Positions 1-8,813 of a stretch of DNA of 64,000 nt are shown here, piece after piece. The notes under the pieces were generated by a model. It was given only the letters and a program-made list of their open reading frames with translations, did no database searches and had not been told where the DNA came from. The stretch comes from Novosphingobium sp. TH158 (GTDB taxonomy: Bacteria > Pseudomonadota > Alphaproteobacteria > Sphingomonadales > Sphingomonadaceae), in assembly GCF_002855555.1 (NCBI RefSeq), contig NZ_PKRT01000001.1, forward strand, positions 496,001 through 560,000, given 5' to 3'. Made by a program: the position numbers and the translations under genes. How positions within the stretch are numbered: the stretch's first letter is position 1; each line of letters starts with the position of its first letter.

Positions 1-354
1 ATCGTCATGGCGCCGTGCGGGCACATGCATTTCCACCCGCACGGGCCGCATTACCGCGATGATTTCGCGCTCGCCCCGCTGACCTCGCAGGGCTTGTTCA
101 TTCATGAGATGGTGCACGTCTGGCAGGCGCAGGCGAAGGGCCGGTTCTGGCTCGTCCTGCATCGCCACCCGTTCTGCCGCTATGACTACGAGCTGGAGCC
201 GGGCAAGCCGCTGGCCGCCTATGGGATAGAGCAGCAGGCAGAAATCGTGCGCCACGCCTTCCTGTTGCGCAGCGGCGCGCCCTTGCCGGGAAAGCCGCCG
301 CGCGCCGCCTATGACGCGATCGTTGCCTTTCCCGGCGCTGGCGCTGGCGCTTAG
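1..354 (+). CDS. vgr-related protein, 5' end outside window
   Basis: The frame is open to the left edge, so the gene is cut; about 117 C-terminal residues are visible. A metallopeptidase-like HEMVH (HExxH) lies about 33 residues after the first visible Met, followed by VWQ, HPFCRYDYEL and YGIEQQAEIVRHAFLLR. This arrangement matches proteins annotated as vgr-related in sphingomonads, which resemble the toxin-linked DUF4157 zinc-peptidase fold. The name comes from early database links to VgrG; I see no type VI secretion gene here. The HExxH suggests zinc binding, but activity is unproven. The stop overlaps the convergent SDR gene by 4 bases. Confidence 0.7.
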   Translation: MVMAPCGHMHFHPHGPHYRDDFALAPLTSQGLFIHEMVHVWQAQAKGRFWLVLHRHPFCRYDYELEPGKPLAAYGIEQQAEIVRHAFLLRSGAPLPGKPPRAAYDAIVAFPGAGAGA

Positions 355-1151
355 CTGCGGACGCGACCGCCGGTGAAGCCGGGCTGCGCCGGTTCGCCAA
401 AGGCGCTGTAAAGCGTGTCGATCCGGGCCTTCAGGTTTTCCAGATGATCCGGGTGGGTGACGATGTGGAGGCGGTTTTCCTCTGTTGCGCGCACCACGGC
501 GCGGCCCAGCCAGATGGCGTCCATCATCTTGCCTTCCAGCTCGCACTTGATCTCTTCGGGCAGGCTTTCCCACTGGCCCATCGACATGCGGCTGCGGGTA
601 AGACCGGGGTACAGGATCGAAACGCCGACGCCGAAGGGCTCAAGCTCCTGCCGGATCGCTTCCGAAAGGGCTGCAACGGCAAATTTGCTGGCCGAATAGA
701 CCGCGAAGGTGCCGTGCGGCAGCTGGCCGTTGACCGAACTGGTGTTGACGATGTGGCCGCTCTTGCGGGCCTTCATCTCGGGCATGAACAGGTGGCAGCC
801 CAGGAACACCCCGCGCACGTTGATCGCCATGCAGCGGTCGAACTGGTCAAGCGTGATCTCTTCCATCGGCTTGAACGGCAGCGAAATGCCGGCGTTGTTG
901 CACAGCACGTCAACCGGGCCGAGCTGCGCCTCGACGGCTTCCTTCACCCCTGCCCAGCTTTCGGGCGAGGATACGTCATGCGCTAGGGCAATCGTGCCGT
1001 GGCCAATGCGCGCGGCCTCTGCCTGCGCCCATTCGCCGTTGATATCGGTAATGGCGATGCGCGCGCCCTTTTCGGCAAAGGCCTCGGCAATGCCCGCGCC
1101 GATGCCGCCGCCGCCGCCAGTGACCAGAACAACCTTGCCCGAAACGTCCAT
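351..1151 (-). CDS. SDR family NAD(P)-dependent oxidoreductase
   Basis: Classical short-chain dehydrogenase/reductase of 266 residues. The N-terminal Rossmann motif TGGGGGIG is at residues 11-18, NNAG at 85-88, the catalytic Ser region NTSS near 136-139, and the YSASK active site has Tyr152 and Lys156. Asp at the end of beta-2 (ITDIN) favours NAD over NADP. The ATG is preceded by AGGAGAG, supporting the start. Substrate cannot be read from sequence; the family oxidises or reduces alcohols, ketones and steroids in the cytoplasm. It stands alone, separated from grpE by 85 bases. Confidence 0.9.
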   Translation of the reverse strand: MDVSGKVVLVTGGGGGIGAGIAEAFAEKGARIAITDINGEWAQAEAARIGHGTIALAHDVSSPESWAGVKEAVEAQLGPVDVLCNNAGISLPFKPMEEITLDQFDRCMAINVRGVFLGCHLFMPEMKARKSGHIVNTSSVNGQLPHGTFAVYSASKFAVAALSEAIRQELEPFGVGVSILYPGLTRSRMSMGQWESLPEEIKCELEGKMMDAIWLGRAVVRATEENRLHIVTHPDHLENLKARIDTLYSAFGEPAQPGFTGGRVRS

Positions 1152-1236
1152 AACTCGCTCTCCTGCCGAAAATATCGACAGGACTGTTGCAATTTTTCGG
1201 ACGCTTGGAAAGGGGGCGGTTTTCGCCCCCCCGATA

Positions 1237-1809
1237 TCAATCCGGCTTCTTTGCCACGGCCACCATAGCCGGACGCAGCAGGCGGTCCTTGATCATGTAG
1301 CCGGCCTGCAATTCCTGCAGCACCGTGCCCGGCTCGGCATCGACCGAAGGCACTTCGAGCATGGCCTGGTGCTGGTTGGGATCGAGCGGCAGGCCCATGG
1401 CGGCGATGCGGCTGATGCCGTGCAGGCCGAACACCTTGTCCAGCTCGCGCGCGGTCGCCTCGATGCCGGCGACAAGGCTCTTCAGCTTGTCATCCTCGCG
1501 CAGTTCGGCAGGGATCGATTCGAGCGCGCGGGCCAGGTTGTCGGACACCGAAAGGATATCCCGGGCAAAGCCGGTTGCGGCATAGGCGCGCGCATCGGCC
1601 ACGTCCTTTTCCAGACGGCGGCGCACGTTCTGCGTTTCGGCCTTGGCATAGAGAATCTCCTGCCGGGCCGTTTCAAGATCGTTGCGCAGGTGGGTCAGCG
1701 CGTCGTCGAGCGAATCGCTCGCCTTGTCGAGGTCGATGAGATCCTCGGGGACGCCCTTCAATTCCGCTTCGACCGCGGGATCGACCTGCGGCTTCTTGTC
1801 TTCACTCAT
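1237..1809 (-). CDS. grpE: nucleotide exchange factor GrpE
   Basis: GrpE releases ADP from DnaK in the cytoplasmic Hsp70 cycle. The 190-residue product has an acidic N-terminus (MSEDKKPQ), a long helical middle with NVRRRLEKD and FARDILSVSDNLARAL, and the C-terminal beta-domain ending around LLRPAMVAVAKK, typical of the family. I chose the ATG at 1809; a TTG three codons upstream is also open but is a poorer start. It follows hrcA by 19 bases on the same strand, so the two are probably co-transcribed; dnaK is not in the window. Confidence 0.95.
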   Translation of the reverse strand: MSEDKKPQVDPAVEAELKGVPEDLIDLDKASDSLDDALTHLRNDLETARQEILYAKAETQNVRRRLEKDVADARAYAATGFARDILSVSDNLARALESIPAELREDDKLKSLVAGIEATARELDKVFGLHGISRIAAMGLPLDPNQHQAMLEVPSVDAEPGTVLQELQAGYMIKDRLLRPAMVAVAKKPD

Positions 1810-1828
1810 GGTCTGCAAAATGCCCTGT

Positions 1829-2869
1829 CTAACCGATCAGTTTGCCCAGAGACTGGGCGGTGAAATCCACCATGGGGACTAGCCTCGCATAATTCAACCG
1901 CGTCGGGCCGATTACACCCACCACGCCGACAACCCGGCCATCGCGGTTGCGATAGGGTGAGGCGATGACCGAGGAGCCCGAAAGCGCGAAAAGCCGGTTC
2001 TCCGATCCGATGAAGATGCGGGTGGCATCAGCCTCGCGCGCGGCATCGAGCAGTTCGGCAACCGACTGCTTGTTCTCGAGGTCGTCCAGCAACTGGCGCA
2101 CGCGTTCAAGATCGGTGATCGCGGCTTCGTCCAGCAGGTTTGCCTGCCCGCGCACGATCAGCACCGGGCGATTGAGCGCATCTTCGCTCCACACTGCAAG
2201 GCCGCGCACAACCAGATCGCGACTGGCGGCATCGAGTGCAGACTGACCGGAGGCGATTTCGGCCCGGATCGCGCGCACGGCCTCGCCCAGCGTGCGGCCG
2301 ACGAGCTGGGCGGAAAGATAGTTCGACGCCATTTCCAGCGCTGAACTCGGCAGGTGCGACGGAACATCGAGCACGCGGTTCTCCACCGCCCCGTCTTCGC
2401 CCACCAGCACGGCCAGCGCCTTGCCGGGGGAAAGCGCCACCAGTTGCAGGTGTTGCAGGCGCGGCTCGCGGCGCGGCACCATGACAACGCCGGCGCAGGC
2501 GGAAAGGTCGGACAGGACAGAGGTTGCCGCCGCAAGTGCCGCCTCGATCGGGCCGGGCGCGGCAAGCTGGCGCTCGATGGCGGCGCGCTCGGCCTCGCTG
2601 GGTTCGGCCACCTGCATCATGCCATCGACGAAGAGCCGCAGGCCCACCTCGGTCGGCATGCGTCCGGCAGAGGTATGCGGCGCGGCCAGCAGGCCCAGCA
2701 TCTCCAGATCGTGCAACACCGAGCGGATCGACGCGGGCGACAGGTTGAGGCCCGCGCCCGCCAAGGTCTTCGATCCGACCGGCTGGCCGGATGACAGGTA
2801 GCCTTCCACCACGAGACGGAAAATCTCGCGCGCACGGGTGGTCAGTTCTGTGATCGGCGGGCCGGACAT
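1829..2869 (-). CDS. hrcA: heat-inducible transcription repressor HrcA
   Basis: HrcA represses chaperone operons by binding CIRCE operators and is activated by GroEL. At 346 residues it has family length: an N-terminal winged helix ([23 protein letters not shown], then [14 protein letters not shown]), the central GAF-like domain, and a C-terminal [20 protein letters not shown] segment characteristic of HrcA. It is first gene of hrcA-grpE and divergent from rph across 83 bases. I see no convincing CIRCE in that gap, so regulation of this operon itself is uncertain. Confidence 0.95.
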   Translation of the reverse strand: MSGPPITELTTRAREIFRLVVEGYLSSGQPVGSKTLAGAGLNLSPASIRSVLHDLEMLGLLAAPHTSAGRMPTEVGLRLFVDGMMQVAEPSEAERAAIERQLAAPGPIEAALAAATSVLSDLSACAGVVMVPRREPRLQHLQLVALSPGKALAVLVGEDGAVENRVLDVPSHLPSSALEMASNYLSAQLVGRTLGEAVRAIRAEIASGQSALDAASRDLVVRGLAVWSEDALNRPVLIVRGQANLLDEAAITDLERVRQLLDDLENKQSVAELLDAAREADATRIFIGSENRLFALSGSSVIASPYRNRDGRVVGVVGVIGPTRLNYARLVPMVDFTAQSLGKLIG

Positions 2870-2952
2870 TCTGCCCCCTATTTAAGCACTGGGCTTGCAG
2901 CCTCAAGCCTGTTGCGCCAGAGGCAGCGCGATCAATCGACAAAGGACTATCC

Positions 2953-3669
2953 ATGCGACCTTCCGGCCGCGCGCCAGATGAAATGCGCGCACTTTCGTTC
3001 CAGACCAATTTCACCATCCACGCCGAAGGCTCGGTGCTGGTGAGCTTCGGCAACACGAAGGTGCTCTGCACCGCCTCGGTCGAGGAAAAGGTGCCGCCGT
3101 TCCTTCGCGGCAAGGGCGAAGGCTGGGTGACAGGCGAATATTCGATGCTCCCCCGCGCCACGCACACGCGCGGCAGCCGCGAGGCGGCAAAGGGCAAGCA
3201 GTCTGGCCGCACGCAGGAAATCCAGCGCCTGATCGGCCGGAGCCTGCGCGCCGTTGTGGACCTGAAGAAACTGGGCGAGCGCCAGATCGTGCTCGACTGC
3301 GACGTGATCCAGGCTGACGGCGGTACCCGCACGGCCTCGATCTCGGGCGCATGGGTGGCACTGCGCATTGCCATCGACAAGCTGATGGCCGAGGGCCTGG
3401 TCAAGGAAGACCCCATGCCGCGCCGGGTTGCGGCGGTATCCTGCGGCATCTTCCAGGGCACGCCCGTGCTCGACCTCGATTATGACGAGGACAGCTCGGC
3501 CGATGCCGATGCCAATTTCGTGCTGATTGAAGGTGGCCACATCGCCGAGGTCCAGGCCACGGCCGAAGGCGCGACCTATGACGAGGAAGGCCTGCTGCGC
3601 CTGCTGCGCCTCGCCCGCATCGGCTGCGACCGCATCTTCGCGGCCCAGGCAGAAGCGGTAGGCCGCTGA
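2953..3669 (+). CDS. rph: ribonuclease PH
   Basis: Phosphorolytic 3'-to-5' exoribonuclease that trims tRNA 3' ends. The 238-residue protein starts [12 protein letters not shown] and has the family segments [32 protein letters not shown] and the C-terminal [25 protein letters not shown] lies 9 bases before the ATG. It opens a tightly packed forward run (rph-rdgB-hemW-xerC-ACT protein); its stop overlaps the rdgB start by one base (TGATG). Confidence 0.96.
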   Translation: MRPSGRAPDEMRALSFQTNFTIHAEGSVLVSFGNTKVLCTASVEEKVPPFLRGKGEGWVTGEYSMLPRATHTRGSREAAKGKQSGRTQEIQRLIGRSLRAVVDLKKLGERQIVLDCDVIQADGGTRTASISGAWVALRIAIDKLMAEGLVKEDPMPRRVAAVSCGIFQGTPVLDLDYDEDSSADADANFVLIEGGHIAEVQATAEGATYDEEGLLRLLRLARIGCDRIFAAQAEAVGR

Positions 3670-4292
3670 TGTCGAAGCTCGGCGGAAAGCTCGTCATCGC
3701 CTCGCACAATGCGGGCAAGCTGAAGGAGATTTCCGCCCTGCTTGCGCCCTATGGCGTGGATTGCATTTCGGCCGGCGCGCTCGGCCTGCCGGAACCCGCG
3801 GAAACCGGCACGACCTTTGTCGAGAATGCGCTGATTAAGGCGCGCGCATCGGCAGAGGTCAGCGGCATTCCCTCGCTGGCCGACGATTCAGGGCTTTCGG
3901 TCACCGCGCTGGGCGGGCGTCCCGGTGTCTACACCGCCGATTGGGCCGAACGGCAGTGGTTCGAGGGGGCGCCCGGCCGCGACTGGTACATGGCCATGGG
4001 CAAGGTGGAAGGCATGCTGGCCGAACTTGGCCCGGATGTGGACCGTTCCTGCTGGTTCTCCTGCGTCCTTGCCATCGTCTGGCCCGATGGCGAAACCGCC
4101 GTCTATGAAGGCCGCGCCGATGGCACACTGACCTGGCCGCCGCGCGGCACAATGGGCTTCGGCTATGACCCGGTTTTCGTGCCGCTGGGCGATACCCGAA
4201 CCTTCGCCGAGCATGAGCCGGAAGAGAAGCACGCGATCAGCCACCGCGCCGATGCCTTTGCCAAGCTGGTGAAGGACCAGTTTGGCGGCTAA
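3669..4292 (+). CDS. rdgB: RdgB/HAM1 non-canonical purine NTP pyrophosphatase
   Basis: Hydrolyses dITP, XTP and dHAPTP to the monophosphate, keeping deaminated purines out of DNA and RNA. Length 207 is normal. The substrate-binding motif [10 protein letters not shown] sits near residues 12-21, the catalytic DDSGLSV near 73-79, [10 protein letters not shown] in the C-terminal third and the terminal [10 protein letters not shown]. Coupled to rph by a one-base overlap; hemW follows after 9 bases. Confidence 0.95.
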   Translation: MSKLGGKLVIASHNAGKLKEISALLAPYGVDCISAGALGLPEPAETGTTFVENALIKARASAEVSGIPSLADDSGLSVTALGGRPGVYTADWAERQWFEGAPGRDWYMAMGKVEGMLAELGPDVDRSCWFSCVLAIVWPDGETAVYEGRADGTLTWPPRGTMGFGYDPVFVPLGDTRTFAEHEPEEKHAISHRADAFAKLVKDQFGG

Positions 4293-4301
4293 GCTGCGCC
4301 C

Positions 4302-5465
4302 ATGGCCCGCGCGCTCTATATCCATTGGCCGTTCTGCCTGAAGAAGTGCCCTTATTGCGACTTCAACAGCCATGTGCGCGACAGCGTCGACGCGGCGCAA
4401 TGGCAGGCGGCGCTGGTCGCCGACATGCGGCACGAGGCACAGGTCGCCGGCGGCGAGCCACTGGAGAGCATTTTCTTCGGTGGCGGCACGCCCAGCCTGA
4501 TGCCGCCGCAGGTTGTCGAAGCGCTGCTGGCGGAGGCGGAGCGGCTGTGGGGCTTTGCCCCTGACATCGAGATCACGCTTGAAGGCAATCCATCCTCGGT
4601 CGAGGCGGGCAATTATGCCGCACTGGCATCGGCTGGGGTGAACCGCGTTTCACTGGGCCTGCAATCGCTTGATGATGCAGCGCTGCAATTTCTGGGCCGC
4701 CTGCATTCGGCCGCAGAAGGACTGGCCGCGCTGGACGTGGCGCAGCGCAATTTCCGGCGGGTCAGTTTCGACCTGATCTATGCCCTGCCCGGCCAGTCCG
4801 CCAAGGCCTGGGAGGCAGAGCTGGCCCGTGCCATCGCGCTCGGCACCGGGCATCTCTCGCTCTACCAGTTGACCATCGAGCCCGGCACGAAGTTTGCCAC
4901 CATGGTGCGCGAACGCCAGTTCGAGCCGCTGGACGAGAATGCGGCGGCAGACATGTTTGCCATGACGCGCAGCATGACCGCAGCATTCGGCCTGCCCGCC
5001 TACGAGGTCAGCAATCACGCAAAGCCGGGCGAACGCAGCCGGCACAACCTTGCCTATTGGCAGTATCGCGACACGCTGGGCATCGGTCCGGGTGCTCATG
5101 GCCGCCGGTTGGCAGAAGCAACCGTGCGCCACCGCAAGCCGGAAAACTGGCTCGAAGCCGTCGCCCGCAACGGCCACGGCATCGCCGAATCGCGACGTCT
5201 CTGCCGCAACGAGATGGCATCGGAGGCCCTGCTGATGGGCCTGCGCCTGACAGAGGGCGTGGACCTCGCCGATCTGGAAGCGCGCCTCGGCGTGCCGCAG
5301 CATGATCTTTGCGATACCGATCGCCTCGCCTTTTACGAGCGGCAGGGACTGGCTTGGCAGCGCGGCAGCCGCATCGGCGTGACGGAACTGGGCGTAACCC
5401 TGCTCGATGGCCTGCTGGGCGCACTGGTGCCTGACGCCCTGTTTGACGAGGATGCCCCGGCCTGA
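4302..5465 (+). CDS. hemW: radical SAM heme chaperone HemW
   Basis: HemW binds heme and a 4Fe-4S cluster and is thought to hand heme to respiratory enzymes; it was long misannotated as an oxygen-independent coproporphyrinogen III oxidase. The CLKKCPYCD motif (Cys12, Cys16, Cys19) has the HemW-type CxxxCxxC. FFGGGTPSLM, LEGNPSSVE and GVNRVSLGLQS follow in the usual order, and the C-terminal domain with RHNLAYWQYRDTLGIGPGAHG is present. At 387 residues it is full length and lacks the N-terminal extension of true HemN. It is in the rph operon. Confidence 0.93.
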   Translation: MARALYIHWPFCLKKCPYCDFNSHVRDSVDAAQWQAALVADMRHEAQVAGGEPLESIFFGGGTPSLMPPQVVEALLAEAERLWGFAPDIEITLEGNPSSVEAGNYAALASAGVNRVSLGLQSLDDAALQFLGRLHSAAEGLAALDVAQRNFRRVSFDLIYALPGQSAKAWEAELARAIALGTGHLSLYQLTIEPGTKFATMVRERQFEPLDENAAADMFAMTRSMTAAFGLPAYEVSNHAKPGERSRHNLAYWQYRDTLGIGPGAHGRRLAEATVRHRKPENWLEAVARNGHGIAESRRLCRNEMASEALLMGLRLTEGVDLADLEARLGVPQHDLCDTDRLAFYERQGLAWQRGSRIGVTELGVTLLDGLLGALVPDALFDEDAPA

Positions 5466-5467
5466 CC

Positions 5468-6364
5468 ATGCAGCCTTCGGCCATCCTTGAAGCCTGGCGC
5501 GAGCACTTGGCGGACAATCGCCGCCGCAGCCCGCATACGGTGCGCGCCTATGTCAGCACCGCCGGCCGCCTGCTGGAGGAGCTGGGAGAGACGGACTGGC
5601 ATCGGCTGGCAAGGCTTGATGCCGCTGCCCTGCGCAACCAGCTTGCCCGCCGCCGGGCGGATGGCATCGGCAACGTCTCGGCCGCGCGCGAGCTTTCGGC
5701 GCTCAAATCGTTCATCCGCTTCGCGCGCGAGCAGGCAGGCCAGCCCGACCCCTCCCCGCCGCGCCTGCGCGGGCCGCGGATCAGGAAGGGCCTGCCCCGC
5801 CCCGTCACGCCTGACGACGCGGTGAACCTTGCCGCCATGGTGACCGACAATGCGGGCGAGGAATGGATCGGCGCGCGCGATCGCGCCGTGCTGCTGCTGC
5901 TTTACGGTGCGGGAATGCGCATTGCCGAGGCGCTTTCGCTCACCGGTTCGGCCCTCCCGCTTGGGGAAACGCTGACGGTTACCGGCAAGGGCAACAAGCA
6001 GCGCGTCGTGCCGCTGCTGCCCATCGTGCGCGATGCCGTGACCGATTACCTGGGCAAGTGCCCCTATCCCGCCGAGCGGGACAAGCCGTTGTTTCGTGGC
6101 GCACGCGGCGGTCCGCTGGCACAGGGCATGGTGCAGAAGGCGATGGCCCGGGCACGAATGGCCTTGGGCCTGCCCGCCAGCGCCACGCCGCACGCGCTGC
6201 GGCATTCCTTCGCCACGCACCTTCTGGGGGCGGGAGCCGATCTTCGCTCCTTGCAGGAACTGCTTGGCCACGCCAGTCTGGGTTCGACCCAGATCTACAC
6301 CAAGGTGGACGCGGCCGTGCTGCTCGACGTTTACCGCAACGCCCATCCAAGGGAGCAGACATGA
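5468..6364 (+). CDS. xerC: tyrosine recombinase XerC
   Basis: Tyrosine site-specific recombinase of 298 residues; XerC with XerD resolves chromosome dimers at dif. An N-terminal SAM-like core-binding domain (1-90) precedes the catalytic domain with Arg151 (GAGMRIAEAL), Lys174, His242-x-x-Arg245 (HALRHSFATH), His268 and the nucleophile Tyr277 (QIYTKVD). The housekeeping context with no attachment site nearby argues for XerC rather than a phage integrase. It starts 2 bases after hemW and overlaps the next gene by ATGA. Confidence 0.9.
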   Translation: MQPSAILEAWREHLADNRRRSPHTVRAYVSTAGRLLEELGETDWHRLARLDAAALRNQLARRRADGIGNVSAARELSALKSFIRFAREQAGQPDPSPPRLRGPRIRKGLPRPVTPDDAVNLAAMVTDNAGEEWIGARDRAVLLLLYGAGMRIAEALSLTGSALPLGETLTVTGKGNKQRVVPLLPIVRDAVTDYLGKCPYPAERDKPLFRGARGGPLAQGMVQKAMARARMALGLPASATPHALRHSFATHLLGAGADLRSLQELLGHASLGSTQIYTKVDAAVLLDVYRNAHPREQT

Positions 6365-6873
6365 AAGCCCGCATCATCCTTACCGTTCTCGGCAGCGACC
6401 GTCCGGGCCTGACGCAGGAACTGGCAGACGCCGTGCTGGCGGCCGGCGGCAACTGGCTTGAGAGCCACCTTGCCCGGCTTGGCGGCAAATATGTCGGCTC
6501 TATCCTGGTCGAACTCGATGCCGCCAACCTGCCGCAGTTGTCCGAAGAAGTCCTGGGCGTGGATGCCAGCGGATTGCAGGTGGCAATTGTCCCGGCGGGT
6601 GCCGCTCCGGCCGGCGATGCCAAGCCGATCCTGGTCGAGTTGGTCGGGCAGGACCGCCCCGGCATTGTCCGCGAAGTGACGACCGTGCTTTCGGCTATCG
6701 GCGCGAATATCGAATCCTTCGCCTCGGAAACGGAACCCAGCGCCCATTCCGGCGAGGAGCTGTTCAAGGCGAAGATCGAGCTGACCCTGCCCTCCGGCTC
6801 CTCTCCCACCCAGCTTCAGGATGCGCTGGAGGCGATTTCGGGCGAGATCATGGTGGATTTCAGCTTCGGCTGA
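6361..6873 (+). CDS. ACT domain-containing protein, GcvR-like regulator
   Basis: Product of 170 residues made of two ACT domains: residues 1-75 (MKARIILTVLGSDRPGLTQE) and 85-170 (ILVELVGQDRPGIVREV). This double-ACT arrangement is that of GcvR, the glycine-cleavage repressor partner, and its relatives. ACT domains bind small ligands, often amino acids; the ligand here is not shown. The ATG at 6361 overlaps the xerC stop (ATGA), making it the last gene of the rph-to-xerC run. Twelve bases separate it from the convergent dedA. Confidence 0.85.
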   Translation: MKARIILTVLGSDRPGLTQELADAVLAAGGNWLESHLARLGGKYVGSILVELDAANLPQLSEEVLGVDASGLQVAIVPAGAAPAGDAKPILVELVGQDRPGIVREVTTVLSAIGANIESFASETEPSAHSGEELFKAKIELTLPSGSSPTQLQDALEAISGEIMVDFSFG

Positions 6874-6885
6874 ACACCCGCCCGG

Positions 6886-7485
6886 TCATTCCGGGTGCTT
6901 CCAGGTGATGACGCGCCACAGGTACCAACCCAGCGCCAGCACAATCCCGGCAAGGGCGATGATGTTGAGAACTTCGCCGGCATTCTCGAGATAGTGGGCC
7001 AGCGCGCGGCCGCCCTCGATCAGGGCAAAGTTCCAGATCGCCGTGCCGGCAAAGGTGAACACGAGGAAGCGGGCCCGGCTCATGTGGGCAAGGCCAGCGG
7101 GCAGCGAGATCATCGTGCGCATCAGCGGCATGAAGCGCAGCACGAAGATCACCCACTGGCCGTGCTTGCGGAACACGGCGGACACCTTCTCCACCTCGTC
7201 CCATTCGACGGCTAGCCAGCGGCCCCAGCGGTCGAAAAAGGGCTTCAGGCGGCGATAGCCGATGCGCGATCCGACCATGAACCAGAAGTAGTTGCCCAGA
7301 GTCGAGCCGACCGTGCCGACGATCAACAGCGGCCAGAACTCCATCGTGCCGCGCGCAACGGCAACACCGCCCAGCCCCATGATGACTTCGGAGGGCACGG
7401 GCGGCAGGATGTTTTCCAGCACCATCAGGAAGAAGATGCCCCAATAACCCCCGCCCTCGATCAGGCGCATGATCCAGTCGTTCAT
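6886..7485 (-). CDS. DedA family membrane protein
   Basis: Integral membrane protein of 199 residues from the DedA/SNARE-associated family, implicated in lipid-carrier (undecaprenyl-phosphate) flipping and proton-dependent transport. Visible family marks are the hydrophobic entry GYWGIFFLMVLENILPPVPSE, GNYFWFMVGSRIGY, FDRWGRWLAVEW, the signature F-[RK]-R-F/M-P as LRFMPLMRTMISLPAGLA, and a C-terminal membrane helix (ALAGIVLALGWYLW). It is last of rsmI-yraN-gshB-dedA on this strand, 10 bases after gshB. Confidence 0.92.
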   Translation of the reverse strand: MNDWIMRLIEGGGYWGIFFLMVLENILPPVPSEVIMGLGGVAVARGTMEFWPLLIVGTVGSTLGNYFWFMVGSRIGYRRLKPFFDRWGRWLAVEWDEVEKVSAVFRKHGQWVIFVLRFMPLMRTMISLPAGLAHMSRARFLVFTFAGTAIWNFALIEGGRALAHYLENAGEVLNIIALAGIVLALGWYLWRVITWKHPE

Positions 7486-7495
7486 GGCAGGCGCA

Positions 7496-8452
7496 TCACA
7501 TCCGGGCGTGGCGGGCTTCGATGGCGTCCCAGATCCTGGCCGCCGTGTCGGTGCCGTTGAAGCGGTCGATCGCGACGATGCCGGTGGGCGAAGTGACGTT
7601 GATTTCGGTCAGCCACTTGCCGCCGATCACGTCGATACCGACAAACACCAGCCCGCGCGCCTTAAGTTCCGGGCCGATGGCGGCGCAGATTTCTTCCTCG
7701 CGCGCTGTCAGCTCCGTGGCCTCGGCATAGCCGCCCACGGCAAGGTTCGAGCGGAACTCGCCCTCGCCCGGACGCCGGTTGATGGCCCCGGCAAATTCGC
7801 CGTCCACCAGCACGATGCGCTTGTCCCCTTCGGAAATGTCGGGAAGGAAGGGCTGGATCATGTGCGGTTCCACCCAGGCCGCGTCGAACAGTTCGGACAG
7901 CGCGCCAAGGTTGCTGCCATCGGCCGGAATTCGGACAACCGCCCTGCCGCCGTTGCCGTGAAGCGGCTTCATCACCAGGTCACCGGGATGGCGCGCATGG
8001 AAATCGCGGATATCCTCAGCCCGCCGAGCGATCAGCGTTGGCGGCATGAAGCACGCATAGTCGAGCACGAAGACCTTCTCGGGGGCGTTGCGCACGCTTT
8101 CGGGATCGTTGACCACCAGCGTCTGGCCCTTCAGCCGCTCAAGCAGGAAGGTGGCGGTGATATAGCCAAGGTGGAATGGCGGGTCCTGCCGCATCAGGAT
8201 CACATCGACATCCCGGGCCAGGTCGATCTTGCGGTATTCGCCCTTGGTGAAATGATCCCCGGCCACGCGCTGGACCGTGACCGGGCAGGCCCATGCGGTG
8301 AGTCGTCCCTCGTCCAGCGCCAGCGTTCCGACGTCATAGTGCCACACGGCATGGCCGCGCGCCTGTGCCGCCAGCATCAGCGCGAAGCTGGAATCGCCGT
8401 TGATATTGATCGTTTCGATCGGGTCCATCTGGACGGCGACGCGAAGGCTCAT
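7496..8452 (-). CDS. gshB: glutathione synthase
   Basis: ATP-grasp ligase joining gamma-glutamylcysteine and glycine. The 318-residue product begins MSLRVAVQMDPIETININGD, the usual GshB start, so I placed it at 8452 rather than at the longer open frame. Typical segments include VILMRQDPPFHLGYITAT, VMKPLHGNGGRAVVRI, VEPHMIQPFLPDISEGDKRI and the metal/ADP-binding INVTSPTGI near the C-terminus. It follows yraN by 13 bases in the rsmI operon. Confidence 0.96.
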   Translation of the reverse strand: MSLRVAVQMDPIETININGDSSFALMLAAQARGHAVWHYDVGTLALDEGRLTAWACPVTVQRVAGDHFTKGEYRKIDLARDVDVILMRQDPPFHLGYITATFLLERLKGQTLVVNDPESVRNAPEKVFVLDYACFMPPTLIARRAEDIRDFHARHPGDLVMKPLHGNGGRAVVRIPADGSNLGALSELFDAAWVEPHMIQPFLPDISEGDKRIVLVDGEFAGAINRRPGEGEFRSNLAVGGYAEATELTAREEEICAAIGPELKARGLVFVGIDVIGGKWLTEINVTSPTGIVAIDRFNGTDTAARIWDAIEARHARM

Positions 8453-8465
8453 CTGGGTATCCCTG

Positions 8466-8813
8466 TTACATGGTTGCGTTGGCGATGTGGCGTGGCCAGC
8501 GCCCGGGCGCAAGGAGGACAACGTCGATCCGCATGTCATCCCCCGGTTTCATCCAGCGATGGGCCGATGCTTCCACCGCGGCGCGGACCCGGCGCAGGCG
8601 CCAGGCATCGATGGCATAGTCGAGATCGGCGGCGTTGCGGCGCCACTTCACCTCGATGAAGGCGACCAGCCGGCCGCGCCGGGCGACAAGGTCTATCTCG
8701 CCGCGCGGCGTCTTCACGCGCTGTGCCAGCACCCGCCAGCCTTTGAGCCGCAGGTACCAGGCGGTGAGAGCTTCCCCGCGCCTGCCGCGCTGTTCCGCCT
8801 CCTGCCGCTTCAC
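8466..8813 (-). CDS. YraN family protein (UPF0102)
   Basis: Small 115-residue member of the YraN/UPF0102 family with a PD-(D/E)xK nuclease-like core: GRRGEALTAWYLRLKGW, then RGEIDLVARRGRLVAFIEVKWRR, where Asp, Glu and Lys form the putative catalytic set. Physiological role is not settled; links to genome maintenance have been proposed. It overlaps rsmI by 4 bases (ATGA), the common rsmI-yraN order. Confidence 0.9.
   Translation of the reverse strand: MKRQEAEQRGRRGEALTAWYLRLKGWRVLAQRVKTPRGEIDLVARRGRLVAFIEVKWRRNAADLDYAIDAWRLRRVRAAVEASAHRWMKPGDDMRIDVVLLAPGRWPRHIANATM

Noticed and set aside
2870-2952. Possible CIRCE operator before hrcA
   Set aside because: Only one half-site-like TTAAGCACT is present; the expected inverted GAGTGCTAA at 9 bases is missing.
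2106-3461. 451-codon reverse frame over hrcA and rph
   Set aside because: It mixes antisense rph with an out-of-frame reading of hrcA; no conserved features.
5468-6364. Tyrosine recombinase as a phage or island integrase
   Set aside because: It has XerC size and lies within housekeeping genes coupled to hemW, with no att repeats or cargo.
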